From Pseudomonas frederiksbergensis (GTDB lineage Bacteria > Pseudomonadota > Gammaproteobacteria > Pseudomonadales > Pseudomonadaceae), in NCBI RefSeq assembly GCF_001952935.1, contig NZ_CP018319.1, forward strand, positions 5,352,001-5,416,000: 64,000 nt of DNA, in the 5' to 3' direction. This document shows, piece after piece, positions 40,651 to 49,470 of the stretch. Each line of letters opens with the position of its first letter. The stretch's first letter is position 1. The translations under genes were made by a program, and so were the position numbers. The notes below the pieces were generated by a model, which ran no database searches, was not told where the DNA came from, and was given only the letters and a program-made list of their open reading frames with translations.

Positions 40651-43238
40651 ATGCATTTTTGTTTTAAATCTCCGCCCTCTGTGACTTTTCAGAAGTTAGT
40701 GATTGCTGCGGCACTTCTATCCTCCAGCGAGGCCTTCAGTCGAACGCTAAATCCAGGTGAGAGCGCAGTCGTCACGAACCCACCCGCACCGGAAGCCTGG
40801 GTGGTGTCCCAAGGGGGCACACTAACCATTGATAACGCACAGGCGCTGACCATCTCGTCATCAAATGCCAACGTCGTTTTCAATGGCGGTCAAAGCGCCC
40901 GTATCGATGCCAACATTTCAGTGGTAAACCTCTCTGGTGCGACTGTAAACAGCGCGGCTGGCAGGGGGGCGATACAACTGATCGACAGCAGCGCCATCAT
41001 CGACAACAGCACCATCATCAGTACCAACAGTTTCGGTCTTCTCTTGGGTCGCAATACCACTACCCCGGCGTCTTCGAGCGCGACGGTCAAAGGAGGAAGC
41101 ACGATCATCGGCCTGAATGGCGCGGATGCGGTGGGTTTTGCCGTATTAAACGTCGAGAACTCCACCATCCGAGGTACAGGTTCGGACAGTTATGGTGTGA
41201 GGCTTGGTGGGGCGACGCTTTCGGCCAACGGCAGCGTTCTGTCCGGAGAGAAGAACGGCCTGCAAATCAACACTGATTTAACCGGTGTCAATGCCAACAC
41301 TGTGACGTTGAACAGTACCCGTGTAACGGGGGGAACAGGGTCAGCCATCTTATTGGGCTCTTCGGGTGCTGCCGGTACAGTTGCGAATATCAATATTTCT
41401 GGCATCAGTGAGCTGATCGGTGGAAACGGTAACCTGTTGCAAGCGACCAATCGCTCCACCGCCAATCTCACCATTGACGGCAGTGCTCTGGATGGCAATG
41501 TCGTTGCCGATACCGGAAGCACCGTTGCGCTGTTGATGAAAAACGCAGCCTCCATCAATGGCAATTTGCAGAATGTCACTCAGGTCAGCCTTGATTCCAA
41601 CAGCACATTGAATGGCAATGTGCAGGCTGTTGCAGGTACCGCTGCGACAGTGAAACTGGATAATGGTGCGGCGATCAATGGCAATGCTGTCAATGTTGCT
41701 ACTGTCTCGCTGGATAACAATTCAGCCTTGAATGGCAACGTTGAAAATGTTTCCAGTCTGGTATTGAACAACGGCAGTCGTCTGACCGGTGATGTATCGG
41801 GCGCGGCCAATGGCAACGTATCAATGGACAACGGCTCGGTGTTAACCGGGCAAATCAATAACACTCCCAACGTGTCCATCAGCAATATGGCGCAATGGCA
41901 GATGACCACGGATAGCACCGTACAGCGCCTTGCTCTGGATAACGGCGTTGTTCGCATGGGCACGAACGAGCAGTACCAGCAACTGAATGTCGGCGATCTT
42001 TCCGGTCGCGGTACGTTTGTGATGGGCACCGATCTGGGCAACGGCAACACCGATTTCCTGAACGTCACCGGCAATGCGAGCGGGCAACACCAGCTGCAAA
42101 TCACCGCTACCGGTACGACGCCTGTCACGGCCGAAGCGGTGAAGGTCGGTAATATCGCCGCTGGCGACGCGAGCTTCTCGCTGGGCGGTCGTGAAACCGT
42201 AGACGCAGGTACGTTTGTGTACCGATTGGCCAAGGAAGGTCAGGGTTTGTACCTGAATCCAGATAAGGAAACGGTCAGTACCTCAAGTAATACTGCGTTG
42301 GCCCTGGCCGGCAGTGCACGCAGTGTGCTGAATGCTGAAGCGGCCATGCTCAGCGATCAATTGGGGGACCGGAGCCTGAGCGTCCGACCGGAAGCATCGA
42401 TGCGCTCGATGAACGACAGTTCGGTCAAAAACCTCAGCAACAGTGTCTGGGTTCGCACTTATGGTAACCAGTACAACGTCGATAATGCCTACGGTGATGG
42501 CTACACCCAGAACCAGACGGGTATAACTGGCGGGGCCGACACAATGGTGGATCTGGGCGGCAGGTCGTGGGTGGTGGGCGGATTCGTCGGGTCAAGCCAC
42601 ACCAAAATGGATCTCAAGTACGGCTCCAGCGCCACGGTTGACAGTCTGAATGCCGGTGTCTACGGCAGCACCTTCGATGTCGAGAGCGGGGTGTTCGTTA
42701 ATGTCATGGCCAAGATCAACCAGTTCGATAACAAGGCCAAAGTCACCATGAGCGATGCACACGCACCAAAGGCGATTACAAGGCCTTGGGCGCCAGTGGC
42801 TCGGTGGCCGTGGGCAAGCATATTCGCTTGAAGAACGACTATTTTGTTGAACCTCAAGTGCAGGTATCGACTGGTGTCATCCAAAGCGACAAGTACCGGC
42901 TCGACAACGGCCTGGAAGTGAAAAGCGACACTATGCGTTCCGTGCAGGGCAAGGTGGGGGTCAGAGGCGGGCGTGTCATCAGCCTCGACAACGGCAGCCT
43001 GCTGGAGCCCAGCCTGATGACGGCGGTCAATCACGAATTTGTGAAAACCAATGAGGTCAAGATTAACGACGACAGCTTCGATGATGATCGCGCCAGCAGT
43101 TCTATCGAATATGGCGCCGGCTTGAAGTGGACACCGGCGCAACGCAACTGGCAGGTTTCCGGTCAGGTGGGTGGCAGCAAAGGTACAACGGTTAGCCAGG
43201 ATTGGAGCGGGAGCTTGAGGCTGAGTTACTTCTTCTAA
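40651..43238 (+). pseudogene. Autotransporter (type Va), frameshifted within the beta-barrel
   Basis: A signal peptide (MHFCFKSPPSVTFQKLVIAA) and a passenger of beta-helix repeats (recurrent INGN, LNGNV, SLDNNS) about 500 residues long precede a C-terminal autotransporter barrel (SVWVRTYGNQYNVDNAYGDG). The barrel ends SLRLSYFF with the terminal Phe needed for outer-membrane insertion. The frame breaks near 42757. Adding one G (GATGC to GATGGC) gives SDGTRTKGDYKALGASG and one 862-residue protein. As written, translation stops at 42831 without most of the barrel, so it could not be exported. GAGGAA precedes the ATG at 40651. AT-richer than the core genome. Confidence 0.78.
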
Positions 43239-43270
43239 TAGAGGGAGCGTCTTTCCAGTCATTCAACACG

Positions 43271-43300
43271 AAAATGCCCCGAATGTTTCGGGGCATTTTT
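43271..43300. terminator. Bidirectional terminator after the autotransporter gene
   Basis: Perfect arms AAAATGCCCCGAA / TTCGGGGCATTTT around TGT, with a T run on the plus strand and an A run on the other, between convergent genes. Confidence 0.92.
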
Positions 43301-43325
43301 GTACCTGTTGTGCAGACGCAGGGCG

Positions 43326-43934
43326 TCAAGTCAGCGTGAACCAGGCAGAACCGAATAGCAGCAGTGCCATTGCCTGATGAAAACGCTGGATAGCTTTTGC
43401 CGAACCAAACCACCTCTTTGCTCCCTTTCCCAGCAATGCCCAAACACCCAGGCACGGCAGCGAGACCAGGAAGAATGCCAGCGACAGGCAGACAATTTGA
43501 AGTTGACGATTATCGCCGGATCCGGCAAATACGCCGACCACGGCAAAGGCCATCATCCAGGTCTTGGGATTGACCAGTTGTAAGCCTGCGGCCGCCCATA
43601 ATCCAAACCTTTGCTTGCCACCTTCATCAACATCGAAGGTCGTGACTGGTGCATGAAATATTTGCCAGGCCAAGTAGCTAAGCCAAGCGATTCCGCACCA
43701 TTGCATCAGCGATTGCACCCTTGGTAGCCCGGCAAGCGACTGACCCACACCGCTGCCTACTAACAACACAATCAATGCCGCGCTCGTGCAGGCGCCAAAA
43801 ATGATTGGCAATGCGGCTTTGAAGCCGTACCTCGCGCTGTTGCTCAGCACCAGAATATTGGTCGGCCCCGGCGTGATGGAGGCGACGAAAGCGAACAGCA
43901 AAAATGGCAGCAACGTGGGAAAGGTGGACAACAT
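43326..43934 (-). CDS. LysE-family amino acid/homoserine exporter
   Basis: A 202-residue inner-membrane protein with about six hydrophobic helices and the LysE/RhtB hallmark FVASITPGPTNILVLSNSARYG near the N terminus, plus LVNPKTWMMAFAVVG in the middle. Such proteins export amino acids, homoserine or homoserine lactones. The adjacent AraC-family gene is transcribed in the same direction 51 bases upstream and may control it. Substrate unknown. Confidence 0.9.
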   Translation of the reverse strand: MLSTFPTLLPFLLFAFVASITPGPTNILVLSNSARYGFKAALPIIFGACTSAALIVLLVGSGVGQSLAGLPRVQSLMQWCGIAWLSYLAWQIFHAPVTTFDVDEGGKQRFGLWAAAGLQLVNPKTWMMAFAVVGVFAGSGDNRQLQIVCLSLAFFLVSLPCLGVWALLGKGAKRWFGSAKAIQRFHQAMALLLFGSAWFTLT

Positions 43935-43985
43935 GGCAGCGGACTCCGTGAATGATCTCAGGAGCCGATCCTCACAAAGTCCGGG

Positions 43986-44825
43986 TCATGCGTCTGGAAG
44001 ATTTGAGCAGCGCTTGCGATACAACGCCGGCGTCAAACCATAAGCGCGGACAAACCAGCGGCCCAGGTGACTCTGATCGGCAAACCCCAGTTCCATCGCC
44101 ACCGTCGCCGGTTGCTCGCCACGGGCCAGCATTCGGCGGGCGGTCGCCAGGCGCAATTGCACGAGGTAAGCGTGCGGTGCGATGCCATAGGCGGCCTTGA
44201 AGGCGCGGGTCAGGCGGAAGCGATCAACGCCCGTTGCTGCGGCCAGGTGGTCGAGGCCGATGTCGTATTGTGCGTTGGCGTGCAGGTACTCCCGCGCCTT
44301 CTGCGCCACCAGCGGCAGGCGCGGGTCTTCGCCATAGCGGGCGCGCCAGTGCAGGTGACTGGTCAGGCGTTCGAGCAAACCGTCGAGGGCGGTCTGGCGG
44401 ACGATTTTCAGCTCGCCGTGATGCAGGGTTTGAAACGCCAGGCTGGTGGCGTGGGCGAGTCGCGAGTCGCTGGCCAGGGTGTTGGCGAAACTCAGTTCAC
44501 TGTTGTCGGGGGCATTGTCGAATACGGCACTGAGTTCACGTTTCAGCCACTGCGGGTCGAGGTACAGCATGCGGTAGGTGAAACCGTCTTCGGTCGGTGC
44601 TTCGCCGTCGTGGATGTCGCCCGGTTCGAGCAGAAACACCTTGCCCGGCGTGCTTTGGTGCTTCGCCCGGCGGCAATTGAACTGCTGAACCCCTTGTTCG
44701 GTGACGCCCACCAGATAGCTGTCATGCCAGTGCGGGTCGTAGGCATGGCCTTCGAAATGCGCGCGCAGGGTCTCGATGCCGGTGTCGGCGTCCTGGGCCA
44801 GGTCGATCCAGTTGTGAGAAGTCAT
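43986..44825 (-). CDS. AraC-family transcriptional regulator
   Basis: A 279-residue regulator with an N-terminal cupin-type sensing domain (HAYDPHWHDSYLVGVTEQGVQ, then FLLEPGDIHDGEAP). The C-terminal pair of AraC helix-turn-helices spans about 180-275 (HLAAATGVDRFRLTRAFKAAYG and VAMELGFADQSHLGRWFVRAYG). The His-rich cupin motif could bind a metal or small ligand. It is just upstream of a LysE-type exporter on the same strand, a common regulator-exporter pair, so it probably senses the exported compound. Confidence 0.92.
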   Translation of the reverse strand: MTSHNWIDLAQDADTGIETLRAHFEGHAYDPHWHDSYLVGVTEQGVQQFNCRRAKHQSTPGKVFLLEPGDIHDGEAPTEDGFTYRMLYLDPQWLKRELSAVFDNAPDNSELSFANTLASDSRLAHATSLAFQTLHHGELKIVRQTALDGLLERLTSHLHWRARYGEDPRLPLVAQKAREYLHANAQYDIGLDHLAAATGVDRFRLTRAFKAAYGIAPHAYLVQLRLATARRMLARGEQPATVAMELGFADQSHLGRWFVRAYGLTPALYRKRCSNLPDA

Positions 44826-44900
44826 GCTGCACCTGCGAGACGGGTTACTGACTTATTTAACGCCGCACCAATGGGGATGACTAGAACGTTTGTGCAGGGG

Positions 44901-45542
44901 TCAATTGAACAGTCCCGCGGCGATGTTGATCGAGAACCCCAGAATGGCCGTGTTGAACAGGAAACCGATCAGCGTCTGCGCCAGGACAATCTTGCGCAAA
45001 TCCCGGGTCGCCACGCCGACATCGGACGTCTGGACCGCCGCGCTGATGGTGAAAGAGAAATACAGGAAGTCCCAGTAGTTGGGCGTTGTCAGATTTTCAG
45101 CAAAACGCAGCGCAGGGTCTTCGCCGGCCCAGGTGTAGAACAGACGGGCGTAGTGCACGCTGAAAATCACCCCGATCAGCAGCCATGAGCCGATTACGGT
45201 CAATGCCGTAAAGCCGTAGTGCAACAGTTTGCGGGTGGTTTCCAGTTCTCTGCTGCCGGCCAGTTCAATGGCGATGGTCGCCAGGCTCGCAATCGCGGCG
45301 ATGCATACAATAAACAGCACCAACCCGGCGTTTTCGTCTTCGACCTCGGCAATGCGTTTCACATCCGGCGCTTTGGCACGCGCGGTGAGCCAGGACATCA
45401 GGACCAGGTAAATCCAGACCCCGGCGTTCCAGCCGAAGAGGATTTTGCTGATGACCGAGTCGGACGGCGCCAGGATGCCCACGGCAATGCCAAGCGCGGC
45501 GGCAGAGGTGAGGCGAGGGTGGGTGCGGGCGAGGAAGAACAT
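44901..45542 (-). CDS. DUF1345 family membrane protein
   Basis: A 213-residue inner-membrane protein with about five to six helices and the DUF1345 signature: FYTWAGEDPALRFAENLTTPNYWDFLYFSFT. The last part (YFSFTISAAVQTSDVGVATRDLRKIVLAQTL) resembles a potassium-channel-like pore and helix arrangement, though no transport function has been shown for the family as far as I know. It lies 76 bases upstream of and divergent in sense from nothing; the next gene rightwards points away. Probably monocistronic. Confidence 0.88.
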   Translation of the reverse strand: MFFLARTHPRLTSAAALGIAVGILAPSDSVISKILFGWNAGVWIYLVLMSWLTARAKAPDVKRIAEVEDENAGLVLFIVCIAAIASLATIAIELAGSRELETTRKLLHYGFTALTVIGSWLLIGVIFSVHYARLFYTWAGEDPALRFAENLTTPNYWDFLYFSFTISAAVQTSDVGVATRDLRKIVLAQTLIGFLFNTAILGFSINIAAGLFN

Positions 45543-45917
45543 GGAGGCTCGATGCGTCAGGGCTTTGCAAACACCTTAGCCCAGCGCGTCCTGTTGTGAC
45601 CATCAAGGTGAGATCGAATGTGAGCAAGCTTGTTCGCGATGGCGGCCTTAATCGCAGCAACGGATTTACACCCCCATCGAAATCACCCCTGCGAATGCCT
45701 TTTCATTCACCCACACCCGTTATCCCCTCAGTTAACAAAACATAACGTGGCGTCGATTGTCAGACCTTTCCAAACCCCGATAGGATAAGCCCAGCTTCCG
45801 AAGTGGCTCTAGATTGCGTATTTCAGGACTATGCTTCAGAAAGGGCAATCTAAAACAGCAGCCCTTACGGCGCCCAGAAAGGTTGAACGACCTAACAATA
45901 ATAATGGGGGAAGGTCT
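45543..45917. other. 375-base intergenic region: degenerate REP and promoter of the YCF48/RND operon
   Basis: Both flanking genes point away from it, so it must hold two promoters. It contains one degenerate REP-like stretch (GAGCAAGCTTGTTCGCGATGG, about 45618-45638) and, nearer to 45918, an AT-richer section (GTTAACAAAACATAACG) and AACAATAATAATGGGGGA with the ribosome site. An in-frame extension of the YCF48 gene to 45831 is not convincing. Nothing else is seen. Confidence 0.5.
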
Positions 45918-46991
45918 ATGAGTGAGCCTGTCATGGGTGTGGGTATCTGCCGCCCGCCGGCATTACGCAAATTCGCGTTGCTGGCTACAGCGCTCTCGCT
46001 GTTGGGCTGTGCCATGCTGTCGGCACCTGTGCTGGCCGCTGCTGCGCCAGCATCCGACATTGTCTATTCCGTTGAGTCTGCCAAAGCCAGCAAAAGCCTG
46101 ATGCTCGACGTCGTGCACGCCGGCAAGCGTCTGGTGGCGGTCGGTGATCGCGGGCACATTTTGTATTCCGATGACCAGGGCGCGACCTGGACCCAGGCCA
46201 AGGTGCCGACGCGGCAACTGCTGACGTCGGTGTATTTCGTCGACGACAAGCACGGTTGGGCCGTCGGCCATGATGCGCAGATCCTCGCAAGCGAGGACGG
46301 CGGCGTCACCTGGACCAAGCAATTCGAAGACCTGAAACGCGAATCGCCGCTGCTCGACGTCTGGTTCCAGGACGTCAACAGCGGCTTTGCCGTAGGCGCT
46401 TACGGCGCGTTGTTGGCCACCACCGACGGTGGCAAGAACTGGGAAGATGTCAGCGATCGCCTCGACAACGAAGACCAGTACCACCTCAACGCCATCGCCG
46501 CGGTCAAGGATTCCGGTCTGTTCATCGTTGGCGAGCAGGGCAGCATGTTCCGCTCCGCCGACTGGGGCCAGACCTGGGAGAAGCTTGAAGGTCCCTATGA
46601 GGGCTCACTGTTTGGCGTGATCGGCACCGCTCAAGCCAATACGCTGCTGGCCTACGGGCTGCGGGGCAATCTGTTTCGCTCCACCGATTTCGGTACCACC
46701 TGGGAGCCGATTGAGCTCCAGGCCGCTCGCGGCGCACTGGAATTCGGTCTGTCTGGTGCGACGCTGCTCGACGACGGTTCCATCGTGATCGTCGGCAACG
46801 GTGGCTCGGTGATCCGCAGCAACGACGACGGCGAAACCTTCAGCGTGTTCAACCGACCGGATCGCATTTCCGTTTCGGCAGTCACCGCAGCGGGCAACGG
46901 TAATCTGATCCTGGCAGGACAGGGTGGCGTTCGCGTCACTTCGCCAACCGGCGCCGGCGCAGAGAACGGAAAAAATGGGTCGTCCAAATGA
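45918..46991 (+). CDS. YCF48/HCF136-like beta-propeller protein
   Basis: A 357-residue exported protein. After an N-terminal signal (FALLATALSLLGCAMLSAPVLA, which might also be read as a lipobox at LLGC) it forms a seven-bladed propeller. The blades repeat as ILYSDDQGATW, ILASEDGGVTW, LLATTDGGKNW, MFRSADWGQTW, LFRSTDFGTTW and VIRSNDDGETF. This is the YCF48/BNR type related to a photosystem II assembly factor, but in pseudomonads it is co-encoded with RND-type transporters. A GGGGGAAGG site precedes the ATG. Together with the next gene it probably forms an envelope complex of unknown cargo. Confidence 0.88.
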   Translation: MSEPVMGVGICRPPALRKFALLATALSLLGCAMLSAPVLAAAAPASDIVYSVESAKASKSLMLDVVHAGKRLVAVGDRGHILYSDDQGATWTQAKVPTRQLLTSVYFVDDKHGWAVGHDAQILASEDGGVTWTKQFEDLKRESPLLDVWFQDVNSGFAVGAYGALLATTDGGKNWEDVSDRLDNEDQYHLNAIAAVKDSGLFIVGEQGSMFRSADWGQTWEKLEGPYEGSLFGVIGTAQANTLLAYGLRGNLFRSTDFGTTWEPIELQAARGALEFGLSGATLLDDGSIVIVGNGGSVIRSNDDGETFSVFNRPDRISVSAVTAAGNGNLILAGQGGVRVTSPTGAGAENGKNGSSK

Positions 46992-47019
46992 GCCGGGCAA
47001 ATAATAAGAAGGCGGGTCT

Positions 47020-49404
47020 ATGACATCCTTGAGCACTCATCATCAAGACAAGGCGACGTTTCTCGAACGCCTGATTTTCAACAACCGCCCGGCAGTGATT
47101 TTCATCTGCCTGCTGGTCAGCATCTTCCTGTTCTGGCAAGCGACGCTGATCCGGCCGTCCACCAGTTTCGAAAAAATGATTCCGCTCGAGCATCCGTTCA
47201 TTCAAAAGATGATGGAGCATCGCAACGATCTGGCGAACCTGGGCAACACGGTGCGCATCTCGGTGGAAGCCACTGATGGCGACATCTTCTCCAAGGAGTA
47301 CATGGAGACTCTGCGTCAGATCAATGACGAGGTGTTCTACATTTCCGGTGTTGACCGTTCCGGTCTCAAGTCGCTGTGGAGCCCGAGCGTACGCTGGACT
47401 GAAGTGACAGAGGAGGGCTTCGCCGGTGGCGAAGTGATTCCGCAGAGCTACAACGGCTCCCAGCAAAGCCTCGACCTGTTGCGCAACAACGTGCTCAAGT
47501 CCGGTCAGGTCGGGCGTCTGGTGGCCAACGACTTCAAGTCGAGCATTGTCGATATCCCGCTGCTGGAGTCCTACCCGGACCCGCAGGACCAAGGCAAGTT
47601 GCTGGCGCTGGACTATCGCAAGTTCTCTCACGAACTCGAAGACAAGATCCGCAACAAGTTCGAAGCCCAGAACCCTAACGTGAAGATCCACATCGTCGGT
47701 TTCGCCAAGAAAGTCGGCGACCTGATCGATGGGCTGGTCATGGTGGTGATGTTCTTCGGCGTCGCCTTCGTCATCACGTTGGTCCTGCTCTACTGGTTCA
47801 CCAACTGCATGCGCAGCACCGTGGCGGTGTTGAGCACCACGCTGGTGGCGGTGGTCTGGCAGCTCGGTTTGATGCATTTCTTTGGTTTCGGGCTCGATCC
47901 CTACTCGATGCTGGTGCCGTTCCTGATCTTCGCCATTGGTATTTCCCATGGTGTGCAGAAGATCAACGGTATCGCCTTGCAGTCCAGCGAGGCAGAAAAC
48001 GCCTTGACTGCGGCGCGGCGCACGTTCCGTCAGCTGTTCCTGCCCGGCATGATTGCGATCCTTGCGGATGCGGTAGGTTTCATCACGCTGCTGATCATCG
48101 ACATCGGCGTGATTCGTGAACTGGCCATCGGCGCGTCGATCGGCGTGGCGGTCATCGTGTTCACCAACCTGATTCTGCTGCCTGTAGCGATTTCCTACGT
48201 CGGCATCAGCAAACGCGCAGTCGAACGCAGCAAGAAAGACGCGCACCGCGAACACCCGTTCTGGCGCCTGCTGTCGAATTTTGCCAGCCCGAAAGTGGCG
48301 CCGGTGTCGATCATCCTGGCCTTGTTGGCCTTCAGCGGCGGCCTCTGGTACAGCCAGAACCTGAAAATCGGTGACCTGGACCAGGGCGCTCCGGAACTGC
48401 GTCCGGACTCGCGCTACAACAAGGACAACAACTTCATCATCAGCAATTACTCCACCAGTTCCGACGTGCTGGTGGTGATGGTCAAGACCAAGTCCGAAGG
48501 ATGCTCGCGCTACGAGGCCATGGCGCCGATCGACGAGCTGATGTGGAAGATGCAGAACACCGAGGGCGTGCAGTCGGCGATCTCGCTGGTGACCGTGTCC
48601 AAGCAGATGATCAAGGGCATGAACGAAGGCAACCTGAAATGGGAAACCTTGTCGCGTAACCCGGACGTGCTGAACAACTCGATCGCTCGGGCTGATGGTT
48701 TGTACAACAACAGTTGCTCCCTGGCGCCGGTGCTGGTGTTCCTCAACGATCACAAGGCCGCCACGCTGGATCGCGCCGTGCATGCGGTGCAAGACTTCGC
48801 CAAGGAGAACAACAAGGAAGGCCTGGAATTCATCCTGGCGGCCGGTAACGCCGGGATCGAAGCGGCCACCAACGAGGTGATCAAGGAATCCGAGCTGACC
48901 ATCCTGATCCTGGTGTACATCTGCGTGGCGACCATGTGCATGATCACCTTCCGTTCCTGGGCCGCGACCTTGTGCATCGTGCTGCCGCTGGTCCTGACTT
49001 CGGTACTCGGCAACGCCCTCATGGCCTTCATGGGCATCGGCGTGAAAGTCGCGACCTTGCCTGTCGTGGCGCTCGGGGTGGGGATTGGCGTGGACTACGG
49101 GATCTACATCTACAGTCGCCTGGAAAGCTTCCTGCGTGCTGGTCTGCCGTTGCAAGAGGCGTACTACCAGACGCTGAAGTCCACCGGTAAAGCCGTGCTG
49201 TTCACCGGCCTGTGCCTGGCGATCGGCGTGTGCACCTGGATCTTCTCGGCCATCAAGTTCCAGGCCGACATGGGCCTGATGTTGACCTTCATGCTGCTGT
49301 GGAACATGTTCGGCGCGCTGTGGCTTTTGCCGGCGCTGGCACGCTTCCTGATCAAACCGGAGAAACTGGCGGGGCAGAAAGGCAACTCGCTGTTCGCTCA
49401 CTGA
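47020..49404 (+). CDS. RND superfamily transporter (MMPL family)
   Basis: A 794-residue inner-membrane protein with two repeats of one helix, a large periplasmic loop and five helices. The MMPL/HpnN-like features include FAIGISHGVQKINGIAL in the first half and ALGVGIGVDYGIYIYSRLES in the second, both typical of the proton-relay helix. Relatives export lipids, hopanoids or sterol-like compounds. It starts 28 bases after the YCF48 gene and is co-transcribed with it; a terminator follows. In other pseudomonads this pair usually follows DUF1302 and DUF1329 genes, which are absent here. Confidence 0.92.
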   Translation: MTSLSTHHQDKATFLERLIFNNRPAVIFICLLVSIFLFWQATLIRPSTSFEKMIPLEHPFIQKMMEHRNDLANLGNTVRISVEATDGDIFSKEYMETLRQINDEVFYISGVDRSGLKSLWSPSVRWTEVTEEGFAGGEVIPQSYNGSQQSLDLLRNNVLKSGQVGRLVANDFKSSIVDIPLLESYPDPQDQGKLLALDYRKFSHELEDKIRNKFEAQNPNVKIHIVGFAKKVGDLIDGLVMVVMFFGVAFVITLVLLYWFTNCMRSTVAVLSTTLVAVVWQLGLMHFFGFGLDPYSMLVPFLIFAIGISHGVQKINGIALQSSEAENALTAARRTFRQLFLPGMIAILADAVGFITLLIIDIGVIRELAIGASIGVAVIVFTNLILLPVAISYVGISKRAVERSKKDAHREHPFWRLLSNFASPKVAPVSIILALLAFSGGLWYSQNLKIGDLDQGAPELRPDSRYNKDNNFIISNYSTSSDVLVVMVKTKSEGCSRYEAMAPIDELMWKMQNTEGVQSAISLVTVSKQMIKGMNEGNLKWETLSRNPDVLNNSIARADGLYNNSCSLAPVLVFLNDHKAATLDRAVHAVQDFAKENNKEGLEFILAAGNAGIEAATNEVIKESELTILILVYICVATMCMITFRSWAATLCIVLPLVLTSVLGNALMAFMGIGVKVATLPVVALGVGIGVDYGIYIYSRLESFLRAGLPLQEAYYQTLKSTGKAVLFTGLCLAIGVCTWIFSAIKFQADMGLMLTFMLLWNMFGALWLLPALARFLIKPEKLAGQKGNSLFAH

Positions 49405-49420
49405 TTCCAGGCTGTAATAG

Positions 49421-49452
49421 AAAAGCCGCAACCTCAGGGTTGCGGCTTTTTT
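49421..49452. terminator. Terminator after the RND transporter gene
   Basis: AAAAGCCGCAACC / GGTTGCGGCTTTT around TCAG with a T run, 17 bases after the stop; it also faces the convergent toxin-like gene. Confidence 0.93.
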
Positions 49453-49470
49453 ATGGGTGCCAAACGCGGA

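Noticed and set aside
46936..49431. Long open frame (831 codons) on the minus strand opposite the RND transporter gene
   Set aside because: Antisense shadow of GC-rich coding sequence: His/Arg/Gln/Asp-rich translation with no domain, while the plus strand encodes a clear RND protein with ribosome site and terminator.
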